The notes beneath the pieces are model-generated. The model saw only the letters and a program-made list of their open reading frames with translations, had not been told where the DNA came from and did not search any database. From Kushneria phyllosphaerae (GTDB taxonomy: Bacteria > Pseudomonadota > Gammaproteobacteria > Pseudomonadales > Halomonadaceae), in the NCBI RefSeq assembly GCF_900312995.1, contig NZ_ONZI01000001.1:1-64000 (forward strand): 64,000 nucleotides of DNA, read 5' to 3'. A program made the position numbers and the translations under genes. Shown here in pieces: positions 44,571-54,624 of the stretch; the stretch's first letter is position 1, and the number at the start of each line of letters is the position of its first letter.

Positions 44571-46286
44571 ATGACACGCCTTTTCAACGACCCGATTGCC
44601 TTTGTTGACGAAGCCACCGAAGGCTTTGTGGCCGCTCACGCTCACCGGGTGCGCCAGGTGCCCGGCGGCGTAATCCGCAGCACGAAAAGCGAGCCGAATA
44701 CCGTTGCCGTCGTGATCGGCGGCGGCTCCGGTCACTACCCGGCCTTTTGCGGCCTGGTCGGCCAGGGTCTGGCGCACGGCGCCGCGATGGGCAACCTGTT
44801 TGCCTCGCCATCGGCCCAACAGATCTATACGGTCGCTCGTGCCGCCAACAATGGCGCTGGCGTTCTGCTGAGCTATGGCAACTATGCCGGTGACGTTTTG
44901 CACTTTGGACAGGCACGCGACCGGCTGGTCAGCGAAGGCATCCCCTGTGAAATGGTCAAGGTCATCGACGACGTTTCCAGCGCCAGTCTTGAAGAGATTC
45001 AAAAGCGTCGTGGCATTGCAGGCGACCTGACCGTGTTCAAGATTGCCGCGGCCGCTGCCGAAGCCGGCTATTCGCTTGAAGAAGTGGTGCGCGTGGCGGA
45101 AGCCGCCAATCTGCGTACCCGCTCCTTCGGCGTGGCCTTTGATGGCTGCACCCTGCCCGGTGCCGATGACGCCCTCTTCCATGTGCCGGAAGGCAAGATG
45201 GCCGTCGGTCTCGGTATCCACGGCGAGCCCGGCATCAGCGAGCAGGATATTCCCACTGCCGACGAGCTGGCCGAGCTGCTGGTCAAACGGCTGCTGGAAG
45301 AGCTTCCAGAAGGCGTGGGCAGTGCAAAGGGCGCCCGCGCCTCGGTGCTGCTCAACGGTCTGGGGACGGTGAAATATGAAGAGCTGTTCGTGGTCTATCG
45401 CCGCGTCAACCAACTGCTGAAAGAGGCAGGTCTCGAGATTGTCGACCCCGAAGTGGGCGAACTGGTGACCAGCCTCGATATGGCCGGCGCCTCGCTGACG
45501 CTGTTCTGGCTTGATGACGAGCTCGAGAAATTCTGGGCCGCGCCCTGCGACACGCCTGCCTACAGCAAGGGCAGCGTGACGGCCGTCGAACAACTCGACG
45601 CCGCCGAACTCGACATTCCCGACCCCGATGCCATTCCCGATGCCACCCAGGAGTCCCAGGACGCGGCGGCAAAAGTGCTTGCCGCCCTTGAAACCACCTA
45701 CAAGGTGATCGAAGAGAACGAAGAGGAGTTCGGTCGCATTGACGCCGTGGCCGGCGATGGCGATCACGGTATTGGCATGGCACGCGGTGGCAAGGCAGCC
45801 GTTGAAAAGGCCCGCGAGGTAAAAGAGCGCGGCGCCGGTGCCGGGACAACCCTGCGCATGGCAGGCGATGCCTGGGCCGACCGCGCCGGCGGCACCTCCG
45901 GCGCCATCTGGGGCGCGGCGCTGCATTCACTGGCCATGGCCATCGGCGATGAGAAAAAACCCGACGCTGCCTGTATCGCCCAGGGCGTTCGCGATGCCCG
46001 CGATAACATCATGCACTTTGGCAAGGCAAAGGTCGGCGACAAGACGCTGGTCGATGTGTTGGTGCCCTTCAGTGAAGTGCTGAGCGAGCGCATCGAGGCC
46101 GGCGATGATCTGAAAACGGCCTGGCAGGCCGGTGCAGATCGCGCCGAGCAGGCTGCAAAGGACACCGCCGATCTCGTGCCGAAAATTGGCCGCGCGCGCC
46201 CGCTGGCAGAAAAGAGCAAGGGCACCCCGGATGCCGGTGCAGTCTCGCTGTCCATGATCATCCGCGCCGTTGTGGATGTGCTCTAG
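44571..46286 (+). CDS. lerK: DAK-family kinase (DhaK-DhaL fusion), likely L-erythrulose kinase
   Basis: A 571-residue ATP-dependent kinase. The DhaK-like half (1-335) has GGGSGHYPAF and the substrate-linking His217 in GLGIHGEPG. The DhaL-like half (about 365-571) has the Mg-ATP motif GDGDHGIGM at 395-403 and GGTSGAIWGAAL. The fusion of both domains means it uses ATP, not PEP via a phosphotransferase system. Neighbouring TPI-like and RpiB-like isomerases make L-erythrulose (giving the 1-phosphate) a better substrate guess than dihydroxyacetone, though family members accept both. Start at 44571 follows AGGAG. Confidence 0.82.
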   Translation: MTRLFNDPIAFVDEATEGFVAAHAHRVRQVPGGVIRSTKSEPNTVAVVIGGGSGHYPAFCGLVGQGLAHGAAMGNLFASPSAQQIYTVARAANNGAGVLLSYGNYAGDVLHFGQARDRLVSEGIPCEMVKVIDDVSSASLEEIQKRRGIAGDLTVFKIAAAAAEAGYSLEEVVRVAEAANLRTRSFGVAFDGCTLPGADDALFHVPEGKMAVGLGIHGEPGISEQDIPTADELAELLVKRLLEELPEGVGSAKGARASVLLNGLGTVKYEELFVVYRRVNQLLKEAGLEIVDPEVGELVTSLDMAGASLTLFWLDDELEKFWAAPCDTPAYSKGSVTAVEQLDAAELDIPDPDAIPDATQESQDAAAKVLAALETTYKVIEENEEEFGRIDAVAGDGDHGIGMARGGKAAVEKAREVKERGAGAGTTLRMAGDAWADRAGGTSGAIWGAALHSLAMAIGDEKKPDAACIAQGVRDARDNIMHFGKAKVGDKTLVDVLVPFSEVLSERIEAGDDLKTAWQAGADRAEQAAKDTADLVPKIGRARPLAEKSKGTPDAGAVSLSMIIRAVVDVL

Positions 46287-46320
46287 GCGATTGTTTACGG
46301 TCCAACCACAGGAGAGAGAC

Positions 46321-47088
46321 ATGGCCGCCCCCTTGCTTATCGGCACCAGCCTCAAGATGTATTTTGGCTATCAGAAAACGCTGGACTGGTGTCGTCAGGT
46401 CACCGACATCGCTCGTCAGCATCCCGCCGTGACGCAGGGGCATGCCGCGCTTTTCATCATGCCCTCCTTCCCGACGCTGTCACCGGTGCTTGAGATCGTG
46501 CGCGACACTGATATCCGCATCGGGGCGCAGAACCTTTCCGATCAGCCGCCTGGCGCCTGGACCGGAGAAGTCAGCGCCGCCATGCTCGCCGAGATGGGCT
46601 GTCGCTGCGTGGAAGTCGGTCATGCCGAGCGTCGGCGCCATTTCCATGAAGATGAAACACTGATTGCCGCCAAGACCGCGCAGGCCATGGCAAACGGGCT
46701 CTCTCCCGTGCTGTGTGTGGGCGAGATTGAACAAGGCGACCCGGACGTTGCGGCCAGTGAGTGCATCCGTCAGGTAGAAAGTGCACTGACGGATGTCCCA
46801 CAGCCCAGAGAGACCGATCTGATCGTGGCCTACGAGCCCCACTGGGCGATCGGTGCTCCTCAGCCGGCTTCGAAAGAGCATATCAGTGCCGTATGCATCA
46901 AGCTTCAGGCCTGGCTGGATGGCCACGGTGGCGGGCGCGTCATTTATGGGGGCAGTGCTGGCCCGGGACTTCTGTCACGTCTGGAGGGCAGCGTGCAGGG
47001 GATGTTCCTTGGCCGATTCGTGCATGATGCAAGCGCCTTTGAACAGATCCTTGATGAAGTCATGACCCTTCATGACGCGTCTCGCTGA
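46321..47088 (+). CDS. lerI: Triose-phosphate isomerase-like protein, likely L-erythrulose-1-phosphate isomerase
   Basis: A 255-residue TIM-family enzyme. The catalytic triad positions are retained: Lys12 (GTSLKMYF), His101 (VEVGHAERR) and Glu172 (YEPHWAIG), plus phosphate loop YGGSAGPG. The usual Asn of the N-x-K motif is Ser (S-L-K), as in EryH/LerI rather than housekeeping TpiA. It starts 34 bases after the kinase with GGAGAG before the ATG, so the two form an operon. Expected reaction: L-erythrulose-1-P to D-erythrulose-4-P. Confidence 0.82.
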   Translation: MAAPLLIGTSLKMYFGYQKTLDWCRQVTDIARQHPAVTQGHAALFIMPSFPTLSPVLEIVRDTDIRIGAQNLSDQPPGAWTGEVSAAMLAEMGCRCVEVGHAERRRHFHEDETLIAAKTAQAMANGLSPVLCVGEIEQGDPDVAASECIRQVESALTDVPQPRETDLIVAYEPHWAIGAPQPASKEHISAVCIKLQAWLDGHGGGRVIYGGSAGPGLLSRLEGSVQGMFLGRFVHDASAFEQILDEVMTLHDASR

Positions 47089-47285
47089 CGCTCGATTCCG
47101 AGATGACACATCAGTTTTGATGCGCCCTTCTTCATCCCAGGGGGGCGACATCACCATTTCATGCAGCTACTCTTGGCAAATAAAGATGTGCGACATCGAT
47201 GCGGGCGCTGGTGCCACGGCCCATTGACTCGGTCGCTGTCGCCAGCGCCCCCTTTCACCACCAGCAGGCAGGAGTTCACCAAGAT

Positions 47286-49283
47286 ATGACCTCGCGTCGT
47301 CACCTCGCCAATGCCATCCGTGCGCTTTCAATGGATGCCGTGCAAAAGGCCAACTCCGGCCACCCGGGCATGCCGATGGGCATGGCTGACATCGCAGAAG
47401 TGCTCTGGAACGATCACCTCAGGCACAACCCGAAAAATCCTGACTGGGCAGAACGTGATCGGTTCATTCTGTCCAACGGCCATGGCTCAATGCTGCACTA
47501 TTCGCTGCTGCATCTGACCGGCTATGAACTGCCGCTGGAAGAGCTCAAGAACTTCCGCCAGCTGGGCTCCAAAACGCCCGGTCACCCGGAACACGGCTAT
47601 ACCCAGGGCATCGAGACCACGACAGGCCCGCTGGGCCAGGGTCTGGCCAATGCCGTCGGCATGGCGGTCGCCGAGCGCACGCTGGCCGCTCAGTTCAACC
47701 GTGATGGTCATGACATCATCAACCACCGCACCTGGGTCTTTGCCGGTGACGGCTGCCTGATGGAAGGCATCAGTCATGAAGCCTGCTCGCTGGCCGGAAC
47801 TCTGGGCCTTGGCAACCTGGTCGTCTTTTACGACGACAACGGCATCTCGATCGACGGTGAAGTTGAAGGCTGGTTCACCGATGACACCGCCAAGCGCTTT
47901 GAAGCCTATCACTGGAACGTCATTCGTGATGTCGACGGCCATGACGCCGAGCAGATCGATGCCGCCATCCGTGAAGCGAAGGAAGTCACCGACAAGCCGA
48001 CTCTGATCATCTGCAAGACCGTGATCGGCTTCGGGTCGCCCAACAAGGCCGGCAAGGAGGAGAGCCACGGCGCGGCGCTGGGTGAAGAAGAAGTCGAAGC
48101 AGCCCGCAAGCAGTTGGGCTGGGAATACGGCGCGTTCGAGATCCCCGATGACGTCTACAAGGCGTGGGATGCCAGCGACAAGGGCCAGCAGCTCGAAGAC
48201 GAGTACAAGCAGAAGATGGCCGCCTATGAAAAGGCCCATCCGGAACTCGCCAAAGAGCTTCAACGTCGCTACGACGGCAAGCTGCCCGAGAGCTTTGACG
48301 GCGATGCCCTGATCAAGCGGGCGCAGGAAAAGTCCGAAACTACCGCCTCGCGCAAGGCTTCTCTGGGCGTGCTCAACGAGCTGGCCCCGGAACTGCCTGA
48401 ACTGTTTGGTGGCAGTGCCGACCTGGCGCCGTCCAACCTGACCCTCTGGAAGGGTGCCAAGGCGGTCAGCAAGGACAACTTCGACGGCAGCTACCTGCAC
48501 TACGGTGTGCGTGAGTTCGGCATGGGCGCGATCGCCAACGGCATCGCCACCCACGGCGGCTTCATTCCCTATGACGCCACCTTCCTGGTATTCATGGAGT
48601 ACATGCATAACGCTATTCGCATGTCGGCCCTGTCACATACCCGCATCCTCCACATCTTTACCCATGACTCCATCGGTCTGGGCGAAGACGGCCCGACCCA
48701 CCAGCCGGTCGAGCAGCTGGCGGATCTGCGCAACCTGCCGGGCCTGGCAACATGGCGCCCCTGTGATGCCACGGAAACGGCTGCTGCCTGGGTTGAGGGT
48801 CTCATGCGTGAAACCGGCCCCACGGCGCTGATCTTCTCGCGTCAGGATCTGCCGGCCCAGTCGCGCGATGACAAGCAGCTCAAGAACATTCGTCGCGGCG
48901 GCTACGTCCTCAAGGACGCCGAAGGCGGCCAGCCGGAAATGATCCTGATCGCCACCGGTTCCGAAGTGGGCCTGGCGATGGATGCGGCAAAAGAGCTCGA
49001 AGGCAAGGGCAAAAAGGTTCGTGTGGTTTCCATGCCCTGCACCAGCGCGTTTGATGAGCAGGACGAGGCGTATCGCGAGTCCGTACTGCCCAACAGCGTT
49101 CGCAAGCGCATGGCGATCGAAGCCGCCATTCCGTCGACCTGGTACAAGTATGTGGGTCTGGACGGTCACGTGTTCGGCATGACCACCTACGGCGAATCCG
49201 GCAAGGCCGGTGATCTGTTCAAGCACTTCGGCTTCACGGTCGAGAAAGTGGTTGAGCGCGCCGAACAGATGTTCAAGGCGTAA
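47286..49283 (+). CDS. tkt: Transketolase (pentose phosphate pathway)
   Basis: A 665-residue full-length TPP enzyme, the length of E. coli TktA (663). Motifs: [39 protein letters not shown]...[11 protein letters not shown], the catalytic Glu in [14 protein letters not shown], and [15 protein letters not shown]. It would consume D-erythrose-4-P delivered by the tetrose genes just upstream. The start [12 protein letters not shown] at 47286 follows AGGAG. Gap 47089-47285 has no visible terminator. Confidence 0.97.
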   Translation: MTSRRHLANAIRALSMDAVQKANSGHPGMPMGMADIAEVLWNDHLRHNPKNPDWAERDRFILSNGHGSMLHYSLLHLTGYELPLEELKNFRQLGSKTPGHPEHGYTQGIETTTGPLGQGLANAVGMAVAERTLAAQFNRDGHDIINHRTWVFAGDGCLMEGISHEACSLAGTLGLGNLVVFYDDNGISIDGEVEGWFTDDTAKRFEAYHWNVIRDVDGHDAEQIDAAIREAKEVTDKPTLIICKTVIGFGSPNKAGKEESHGAALGEEEVEAARKQLGWEYGAFEIPDDVYKAWDASDKGQQLEDEYKQKMAAYEKAHPELAKELQRRYDGKLPESFDGDALIKRAQEKSETTASRKASLGVLNELAPELPELFGGSADLAPSNLTLWKGAKAVSKDNFDGSYLHYGVREFGMGAIANGIATHGGFIPYDATFLVFMEYMHNAIRMSALSHTRILHIFTHDSIGLGEDGPTHQPVEQLADLRNLPGLATWRPCDATETAAAWVEGLMRETGPTALIFSRQDLPAQSRDDKQLKNIRRGGYVLKDAEGGQPEMILIATGSEVGLAMDAAKELEGKGKKVRVVSMPCTSAFDEQDEAYRESVLPNSVRKRMAIEAAIPSTWYKYVGLDGHVFGMTTYGESGKAGDLFKHFGFTVEKVVERAEQMFKA

Positions 49284-49361
49284 CTCGCCAACACGCACCG
49301 GGCGGCCCGCGCCGTCCGGTACTTCAGAGATCCTTTGTGCTGTAGACAAAGGACTGAAGGC

Positions 49362-49400
49362 AAAAGAAAGGGCCCGGCAATGAATTGCCGGGCCCTTTTG
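49362..49400. terminator. Bidirectional intrinsic terminator tkt / fbaB
   Basis: Long hairpin AAAGGGCCCGGCAA-TGAA-TTGCCGGGCCCTTTT at 49368-49399 between converging genes, with A-rich and T-rich flanks. Confidence 0.92.
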
Positions 49401-49425
49401 CGTCTCAAACGTCAGAACATGCCGA

Positions 49426-50478
49426 TCAGGCGATGGTGACGCTCTTGTCCAGATAGACGTCCTGAATGGCGTTCAACAGGGCAACGCCCTCTTCACGCGG
49501 CTTCTGGAACGCCTTGCGTCCGGAGATCAGACCCATGCCGCCGGCACGCTTGTTGATGACCGCGGTACGCACGGCTTCACCCATGTCGGAATGGCCCTTG
49601 GAGCCGCCGCCAGAGTTGATCAGGCCAGCACGGCCCATGAAGCTGTTGACGACCTGATAGCGTGCCCAGTCAATCGGGTTGTCGCTGAGCAGTTCGTCAT
49701 AGACGCGGTCATGCGTATGACCAAAGCCGACCGCGCGATAGCCACCGTTGTTCTCCGGCAGCTTCTGCTTGACGATGTCAGCGTTGATGGTCGCTGCCAG
49801 ATGCACGGCCTGACTGGTGAGGTCAGAAGAGACGTGATAATCGGTACCGTCTTTCTTGAACTCGGGGTTACGCAGGTAGGACCACAGCACGGTGACCATG
49901 CCCAGCTCATGCGCGCGCTCAAACGCCTCGCTGATCTCCTGGATCTGGCGACGGCTTTCCGGCGAGCCGAAATAGATGGTGGCACCAACGGCGACACAAC
50001 CCATGTCATGCGCCTGCTCGACCTGCGCAAAAATCGTCTGGTCGTAGATGGCCGGATAGGTCAGCGTCTCGTTGTGGTTGAGCTTGACCATCATCGGAAT
50101 GCGGTGCGCGTAGCGACGGGCTACCGATGACAGGACACCCAGCGTGGAGGCGACGCAGTTACAGCCGCCCTCAATGGCCAGCTCAACGATGTTTTTCGGA
50201 TCAAAATACTGCGGGTTGGGCGCAAAGGAAGCGCCGGCCGAGTGCTCGATTCCCTGATCCACCGGCAGCATGCTCACATAGCCTGTGCCACCGAGTCGGC
50301 CATGGTTGAAGATGGTCTGCATGTTGCGCAGTACGTGCGGCGAGCGGCTGCTGTCCATCATGACCCGAGTAACAAAATCGGGGCCCGGCAGGTGCAGGTC
50401 CTCTTTCTTGAATCCGGCACAGGTATGGTTCAACAGGCTATCCGCTTCCTCTCCCAGCAGCCTGGCGATATCTGTCAT
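49426..50478 (-). CDS. fbaB: Class I fructose-bisphosphate aldolase (DhnA/FbaB type)
   Basis: A 350-residue Schiff-base aldolase, the same length as E. coli FbaB. Motifs: [28 protein letters not shown] with the lysine region, [15 protein letters not shown], and [23 protein letters not shown]. It cleaves fructose-1,6-bisphosphate to DHAP and G3P. The start at 50478 follows AAGAGG at nine bases; two earlier in-frame Mets are less likely. It occupies the locus where relatives often keep a class II fba in line with pgk, but is inverted here. Confidence 0.94.
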   Translation of the reverse strand: MTDIARLLGEEADSLLNHTCAGFKKEDLHLPGPDFVTRVMMDSSRSPHVLRNMQTIFNHGRLGGTGYVSMLPVDQGIEHSAGASFAPNPQYFDPKNIVELAIEGGCNCVASTLGVLSSVARRYAHRIPMMVKLNHNETLTYPAIYDQTIFAQVEQAHDMGCVAVGATIYFGSPESRRQIQEISEAFERAHELGMVTVLWSYLRNPEFKKDGTDYHVSSDLTSQAVHLAATINADIVKQKLPENNGGYRAVGFGHTHDRVYDELLSDNPIDWARYQVVNSFMGRAGLINSGGGSKGHSDMGEAVRTAVINKRAGGMGLISGRKAFQKPREEGVALLNAIQDVYLDKSVTIA

Positions 50479-50903
50479 TATCTTCATCCTCTTTTCTACG
50501 AAAGATTTTGCATTGCCGCAGACCAATGCCGCGGCCTGGACAGCATAAGCAACTATACGTTGCAGTTCATGTCATGTTTTGTCAGTAGTATTCACGCATG
50601 AAGGCGGCCGCACTGCATGTCTGTCACAGACGACCACGTGCTCAGGGCCGCCATGACGGGTTCCCATTGTGAGGCGACAACACCTTGGCTCACTTGACCG
50701 CGATGCGCGCTATCGCCACCCCCTGGACGAAAGTCGCATACCCGCCACAGCGCCCGTCCCATCGATAATGACGCCCGCGGCGACTGTCTTCATTTTCCAT
50801 GTCCCTGCTATGCTGGGGGAAGTTTTCAAATCGGTCCTGAAGGCAGTATCAGGGCTATCCTTACCGCTCAATGCTTACCACTTACCATTACGGGAGTAGC
50901 GAC
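50479..50903. promoter_or_regulatory. Divergent promoter region fbaB / pgk
   Basis: A 425-base gap between divergent starts. Short open frames within it have no codon pattern or family resemblance that supports a gene. I did not recognise a named regulatory site. Confidence 0.4.
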
Positions 50904-52067
50904 ATGACTGTGCGCAAGATGTCCGAGCTGAATCTCGCCGGCCAGCGTGTCCTGATTCGTCAGGACCTCAACGTGCCAATCAAGGATGGAAAGGTCACCT
51001 CGGATGCCCGCATTCGTGCCAGCCTGCCCACCATTCGCACGGCCCTTGAGCAAAATGCTCGCATCATGCTGATGAGCCATCTGGGCCGCCCGACCGAAGG
51101 GGAGCCCAACGACGAAGAGTCGCTGGCACCGGTGGCCAATCACCTGGGTGAGCTGTTGGGCATGACGGTACGCCTGGAGCGCGACTATCTGGAGCAGGAC
51201 CCCGAGGTACAGGAAGGGGAAGTCGTGCTGCTGGAAAACGTGCGCTTCAACAAGGGCGAGAAAAAGGACGACGAGGCCCTGGCGAAGAAATATGCCAGCC
51301 TCTGCGACATCTACGTGATGGATGCCTTTGGCACCGCGCACCGCGCTCAGGCCTCGACCCACGGCGTGGCCCGCTTTGCCCCGGACGCCTGCGCCGGTCC
51401 GCTGCTCTCCTCGGAGCTGGACGCACTCGAAAAGGCCCTGTCCAGCCCGAAGCGCCCGATGGTCGCCATCGTCGGCGGCTCCAAGGTCTCTTCCAAGCTT
51501 GAGGTCCTCAACGCCCTTTCCGAGAAGTGCGACCAGCTGATCGTGGGCGGCGGTATCGCCAACACCTTCATCGCGGCTGCCGGCTACAACGTGGGCAAAT
51601 CCCTGTATGAAGCCGACCTGGTCGATCAGGCCAAGGCCCTGATGGACAGGGTCAGCGTGCCCCTGCCCATCGATGTGGTCGTGGCGACCGAGTTCTCCGA
51701 CAAGGCCGAGGCGGTCATCCGCAACGTCGATGAGGTGCGTGACGATGAGATGATTCTCGATGTCGGCCCCCAGACCGCCGAGACCTACGCCGAGGCTCTG
51801 CGTGAAGCCGGCACCATTTTGTGGAACGGTCCGGTCGGCGTGTTTGAGATCGATCAGTTCAGTGGCGGCACGAAGGCCATGGCACATGCCATTGCCGACA
51901 GTGACGGCTTCTCGATTGCCGGCGGTGGTGACACGCTGGCCGCCATCGACAAGTACAGCGTCACCGATGATATCTCCTATATCTCTACCGGTGGCGGTGC
52001 GTTCCTCGAGTACGTCGAAGGCAAGACCCTGCCGGCCGTCAGCGCCCTGCGCGACGCCGCGAAATAA
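50904..52067 (+). CDS. pgk: Phosphoglycerate kinase
   Basis: A 387-residue glycolytic enzyme, same length as E. coli Pgk. Motifs: [16 protein letters not shown] (phosphoglycerate site), [45 protein letters not shown] and the ATP loop [23 protein letters not shown] precedes the ATG. Monocistronic: neither gapA/epd nor fba is adjacent on this strand. Confidence 0.97.
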   Translation: MTVRKMSELNLAGQRVLIRQDLNVPIKDGKVTSDARIRASLPTIRTALEQNARIMLMSHLGRPTEGEPNDEESLAPVANHLGELLGMTVRLERDYLEQDPEVQEGEVVLLENVRFNKGEKKDDEALAKKYASLCDIYVMDAFGTAHRAQASTHGVARFAPDACAGPLLSSELDALEKALSSPKRPMVAIVGGSKVSSKLEVLNALSEKCDQLIVGGGIANTFIAAAGYNVGKSLYEADLVDQAKALMDRVSVPLPIDVVVATEFSDKAEAVIRNVDEVRDDEMILDVGPQTAETYAEALREAGTILWNGPVGVFEIDQFSGGTKAMAHAIADSDGFSIAGGGDTLAAIDKYSVTDDISYISTGGGAFLEYVEGKTLPAVSALRDAAK

Positions 52068-52096
52068 CGTCTGACGACACGCTGCTCAAGCTCGAT

Positions 52097-52134
52097 AAAG
52101 GGGCCCGGTTCCTTCCCGGAACAGGGCCCCTTTT
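52097..52134 (+). terminator. Intrinsic terminator after pgk
   Basis: Hairpin AAAGGGGCCCGGTTCC / GGAACAGGGCCCCTTTT with a short CTTCCC-type loop, 29 bases past the pgk stop; one bulged base in the right arm. Confidence 0.88.
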
Positions 52135-52211
52135 GTAACGCCTTTTTGCAAGCATGTTTCCGTAGCTCCTGCTCGGCGCTACACTGCGACAAAGTGCAAA
52201 ACAGGCCATCC

Positions 52212-52655
52212 ATGAACAAACGACTCTTTTATGCCGGTAGCTGGCCCGATTCCGCTGCCCTGCTCGAAGGCGCCCTGTGGGTCGGCTATGCCTGGAGCAT
52301 TCAGTGGTCGCTGGTCAACCATCAGAGTCTCGTCTTTTTGCTGGCGACCCTTGTGGTACTGGTCTGCGCGCTGACAACGCTTTTGTGGCAACCGCTGAAA
52401 CTCACGCTTGCTCGCTACCGGGTCAGAAAACGTCGCACCGAAATGTGGATGCACATCCTCTACCCCCCGATGCTGCTGGCCCCGCCGCTGTGGTGGTTGC
52501 TCGAACGCATCGTTGGCAGTTTGCCCGACGCCCAGCAATGGACTTTGGCCTGTCTTTTGATGACGGTTGGCTGGCTGGTCTTTCTGATTTCACTTCTGAT
52601 CAAACGTCTTATCCGCCAATACCGTCAGTCACTGAGCGATCACGCCGCGGACTGA
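52212..52655 (+). CDS. Small membrane protein of unknown function
   Basis: A 147-residue protein I do not recognise. It has about four hydrophobic segments: LEGALWVGYAWSIQWSL, LVFLLATLVVLVCALTTLLW, ILYPPMLLAPPLWWLLERI and WTLACLLMTVGWLVFLISLLI. Arg/Lys-rich loops (RYRVRKRRTEMW and KRLIRQYRQ) suggest cytoplasmic loops. The frame is open 22 codons further upstream; ATG 52212 is preferred although its ribosome site is weak. It sits alone between the pgk terminator and the chemoreceptor gene. Confidence 0.6.
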   Translation: MNKRLFYAGSWPDSAALLEGALWVGYAWSIQWSLVNHQSLVFLLATLVVLVCALTTLLWQPLKLTLARYRVRKRRTEMWMHILYPPMLLAPPLWWLLERIVGSLPDAQQWTLACLLMTVGWLVFLISLLIKRLIRQYRQSLSDHAAD

Positions 52656-52704
52656 CGGTTCAGCTACCCTTGAGGCTTTTCTACCTCCAGGGATTTCCCT
52701 GCCG

Positions 52705-54462
52705 CTAGAAGCTTGTCCACTCATCAACCGTGGCTTCGTGAGCCTTGCCAGGCGAAGCTTTCGGCCGGAAAATGCTCTCCCTCGCAAATTCAGGCTTTGC
52801 GGTGTCCTTCGAGATCGGAGCGCTCGCCTGCCCCGGCTCGACCGCCACGGAATGGCTCGTCACCGAAGGGGCCAGACGGAAGACCGAGACGGCCTCGACC
52901 AGCGCCTGTGACTGCTGATAAAGCCTGCGTGACGCCTCACCGTTTTTCTCGACCATGACGGCGTTGTGCTGTGTGGTCTGATCAAGCTGGCCGATGGCCT
53001 CACCCACCTGACTGACCCCGGTGCTCTGCTCGATACTGGCGCGGCTGATATCGCCCATGAGGTGGTGAACACGCTTGATGGAGGTCACCACCTCATCGAT
53101 GGTCTGACCGGCCTGATCCACCAGCACCGTACCCTTTTCAGTACGAGTAACGCTTTCTGAAATCAGCTTGTTGATTTCACGTGCCGCCTCGGCACTGCGG
53201 CTGGCCAGACTTCTGACTTCACCGGCCACGACCGCAAAACCACGTCCTTGCTCGCCGGCCCGGGCCGCCTCGACCGAGGCGTTGAGCGCCAGAATGTTGG
53301 TCTGGAAGGCAATGTTATCGATCACGCTGATAATTTCCGAAATACGCCGCGACCCCTCGTTGATTTCCTTCATGGTGACTACCACGCTGCCAAACACCTC
53401 ACCACCGCGTTCGGCCACACCGGCGGCACTGGTGGCCAGCTGTTCAGCGTCGCGGGCATTATCGGCATTCTGGCGCACCGTGGCACTGAGCTCTTCCATG
53501 GCAGCCGCCGTCTGCTCCAGCGCGCTGGCCTGCTGCTCGGTACGCGAAGAGAGCTGGCTGTTGCCCTGCTCGATATGACCGCTGGCGTGAGTCACTTCGT
53601 GTGCAGTGCGACGTACGTTGGCCACGGTCTCCTGCAGCCGATCCGCCGTACCGCTCAATGCGGCCATGATGCTGCGATTCTCTTCCTGATAAACCTTGCG
53701 TGGCGCATCCAGCTCACCACGACCGATTGCCTCGGCCAGCGTCCGAACGTCACCGGGTTCGGCACCCAGCGTTTTCAAGAGCCCACGGGTAATCAGCGTG
53801 GCAACCACAATGCCCAGCAGTACGGCAATCGAGCACAGGATGATCATGGTGGTCTTGAAACCACCGCTGATGCCGCGCACCGCATCCGCCTCGGCATCAT
53901 TCATGGCGCCCTGATAATTAATGAAGGCATTGATCGAGGCCAGCCAGTCCACGAAGGCCGGGCGCGCCTGCGACAGCAGCAGGGCTTGCGCGCCGTCGAT
54001 ATCACCACGACGGCGAGCCTCCAGCACACGCTCGATCAGCGGCATGGTGCGATCGTGCACAGCGTCAATGCTGGCCAGAAGGCGACGATCCTCGGCCGTG
54101 AACTGTTCATCATTGGTCGCCATGACTGCCATGCTGGCCGCGGCGGTCTGGTAATCCGCCGTCAGCTTGTCGATCAGCGCCGTGACCTGGGGCAGTTCAT
54201 TGTCGCTGACCAGCGTGGCATCTCTCAGCGCAATGGCTCGATCATGGACACTACCGCGATAGTCGATGGCATGGCGCTGCTTGACGCTGTTGACATCGTT
54301 TATGTGGGTTAGTCCACGATCAATCTCGCCGACGCGCCATACGCCAATGGTTGTCAGTAATACGATCAAAAAGAGTATTGCAGAGAAACCAAGCATCATG
54401 CGGGTGCGAACGCGCATGTTCGAAAGCGTTGAGATGCCTGAAGACATTGTCATGTAAGCCAT
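52705..54462 (-). CDS. Methyl-accepting chemotaxis protein
   Basis: A 585-residue transmembrane chemoreceptor. TM1 ([21 protein letters not shown]) and TM2 ([20 protein letters not shown]) bracket a helical Tar-like four-helix-bundle sensor of about 165 residues. A HAMP segment follows (about 225-275), then the signalling hairpin tip EISRI...[40 protein letters not shown]. The protein ends EWTSF, which fits the xWxxF pentapeptide that tethers CheR/CheB. Ligand unknown. No other chemotaxis gene is nearby. Confidence 0.94.
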   Translation of the reverse strand: MAYMTMSSGISTLSNMRVRTRMMLGFSAILFLIVLLTTIGVWRVGEIDRGLTHINDVNSVKQRHAIDYRGSVHDRAIALRDATLVSDNELPQVTALIDKLTADYQTAAASMAVMATNDEQFTAEDRRLLASIDAVHDRTMPLIERVLEARRRGDIDGAQALLLSQARPAFVDWLASINAFINYQGAMNDAEADAVRGISGGFKTTMIILCSIAVLLGIVVATLITRGLLKTLGAEPGDVRTLAEAIGRGELDAPRKVYQEENRSIMAALSGTADRLQETVANVRRTAHEVTHASGHIEQGNSQLSSRTEQQASALEQTAAAMEELSATVRQNADNARDAEQLATSAAGVAERGGEVFGSVVVTMKEINEGSRRISEIISVIDNIAFQTNILALNASVEAARAGEQGRGFAVVAGEVRSLASRSAEAAREINKLISESVTRTEKGTVLVDQAGQTIDEVVTSIKRVHHLMGDISRASIEQSTGVSQVGEAIGQLDQTTQHNAVMVEKNGEASRRLYQQSQALVEAVSVFRLAPSVTSHSVAVEPGQASAPISKDTAKPEFARESIFRPKASPGKAHEATVDEWTSF

Positions 54463-54624
54463 CCAGTCCTGTTAGCGCGCTATTAATTAACGCGCTATTT
54501 AATATGGACAGGGATTATCGCCTCAAACCCTTACAGCTTGAGGCCCATGACCGTTGAAATATCTTATGGTGGCCATAGCCACGATTAAAACGCCAGGGCG
54601 GGAATAGCCCGCGCTGACAATAGA

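Noticed and set aside
44307..45926. 539-residue minus-strand open frame
   Set aside because: It lies antisense to the DAK kinase gene, has no ribosome site or family resemblance, and mirrors the high-GC codon pattern of the real gene.
46321..47088. Housekeeping triose-phosphate isomerase TpiA
   Set aside because: The N-x-K motif is S-L-K and the gene is in an operon with a DAK kinase, so the LerI/EryH branch fits better.
47487..48608. 373-residue minus-strand open frame
   Set aside because: Antisense shadow of the transketolase gene; low-complexity, Gly/Val/Leu-rich translation without recognisable motifs.
50669..50899. 76-residue open frame before pgk
   Set aside because: No ribosome site, no family pattern, and it overlaps the pgk promoter and start region.
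54476..54506. Tandem CGCGCTATT repeats upstream of the chemoreceptor gene
   Set aside because: Only two copies with a 15-base period; too little to call a repeat element or operator.
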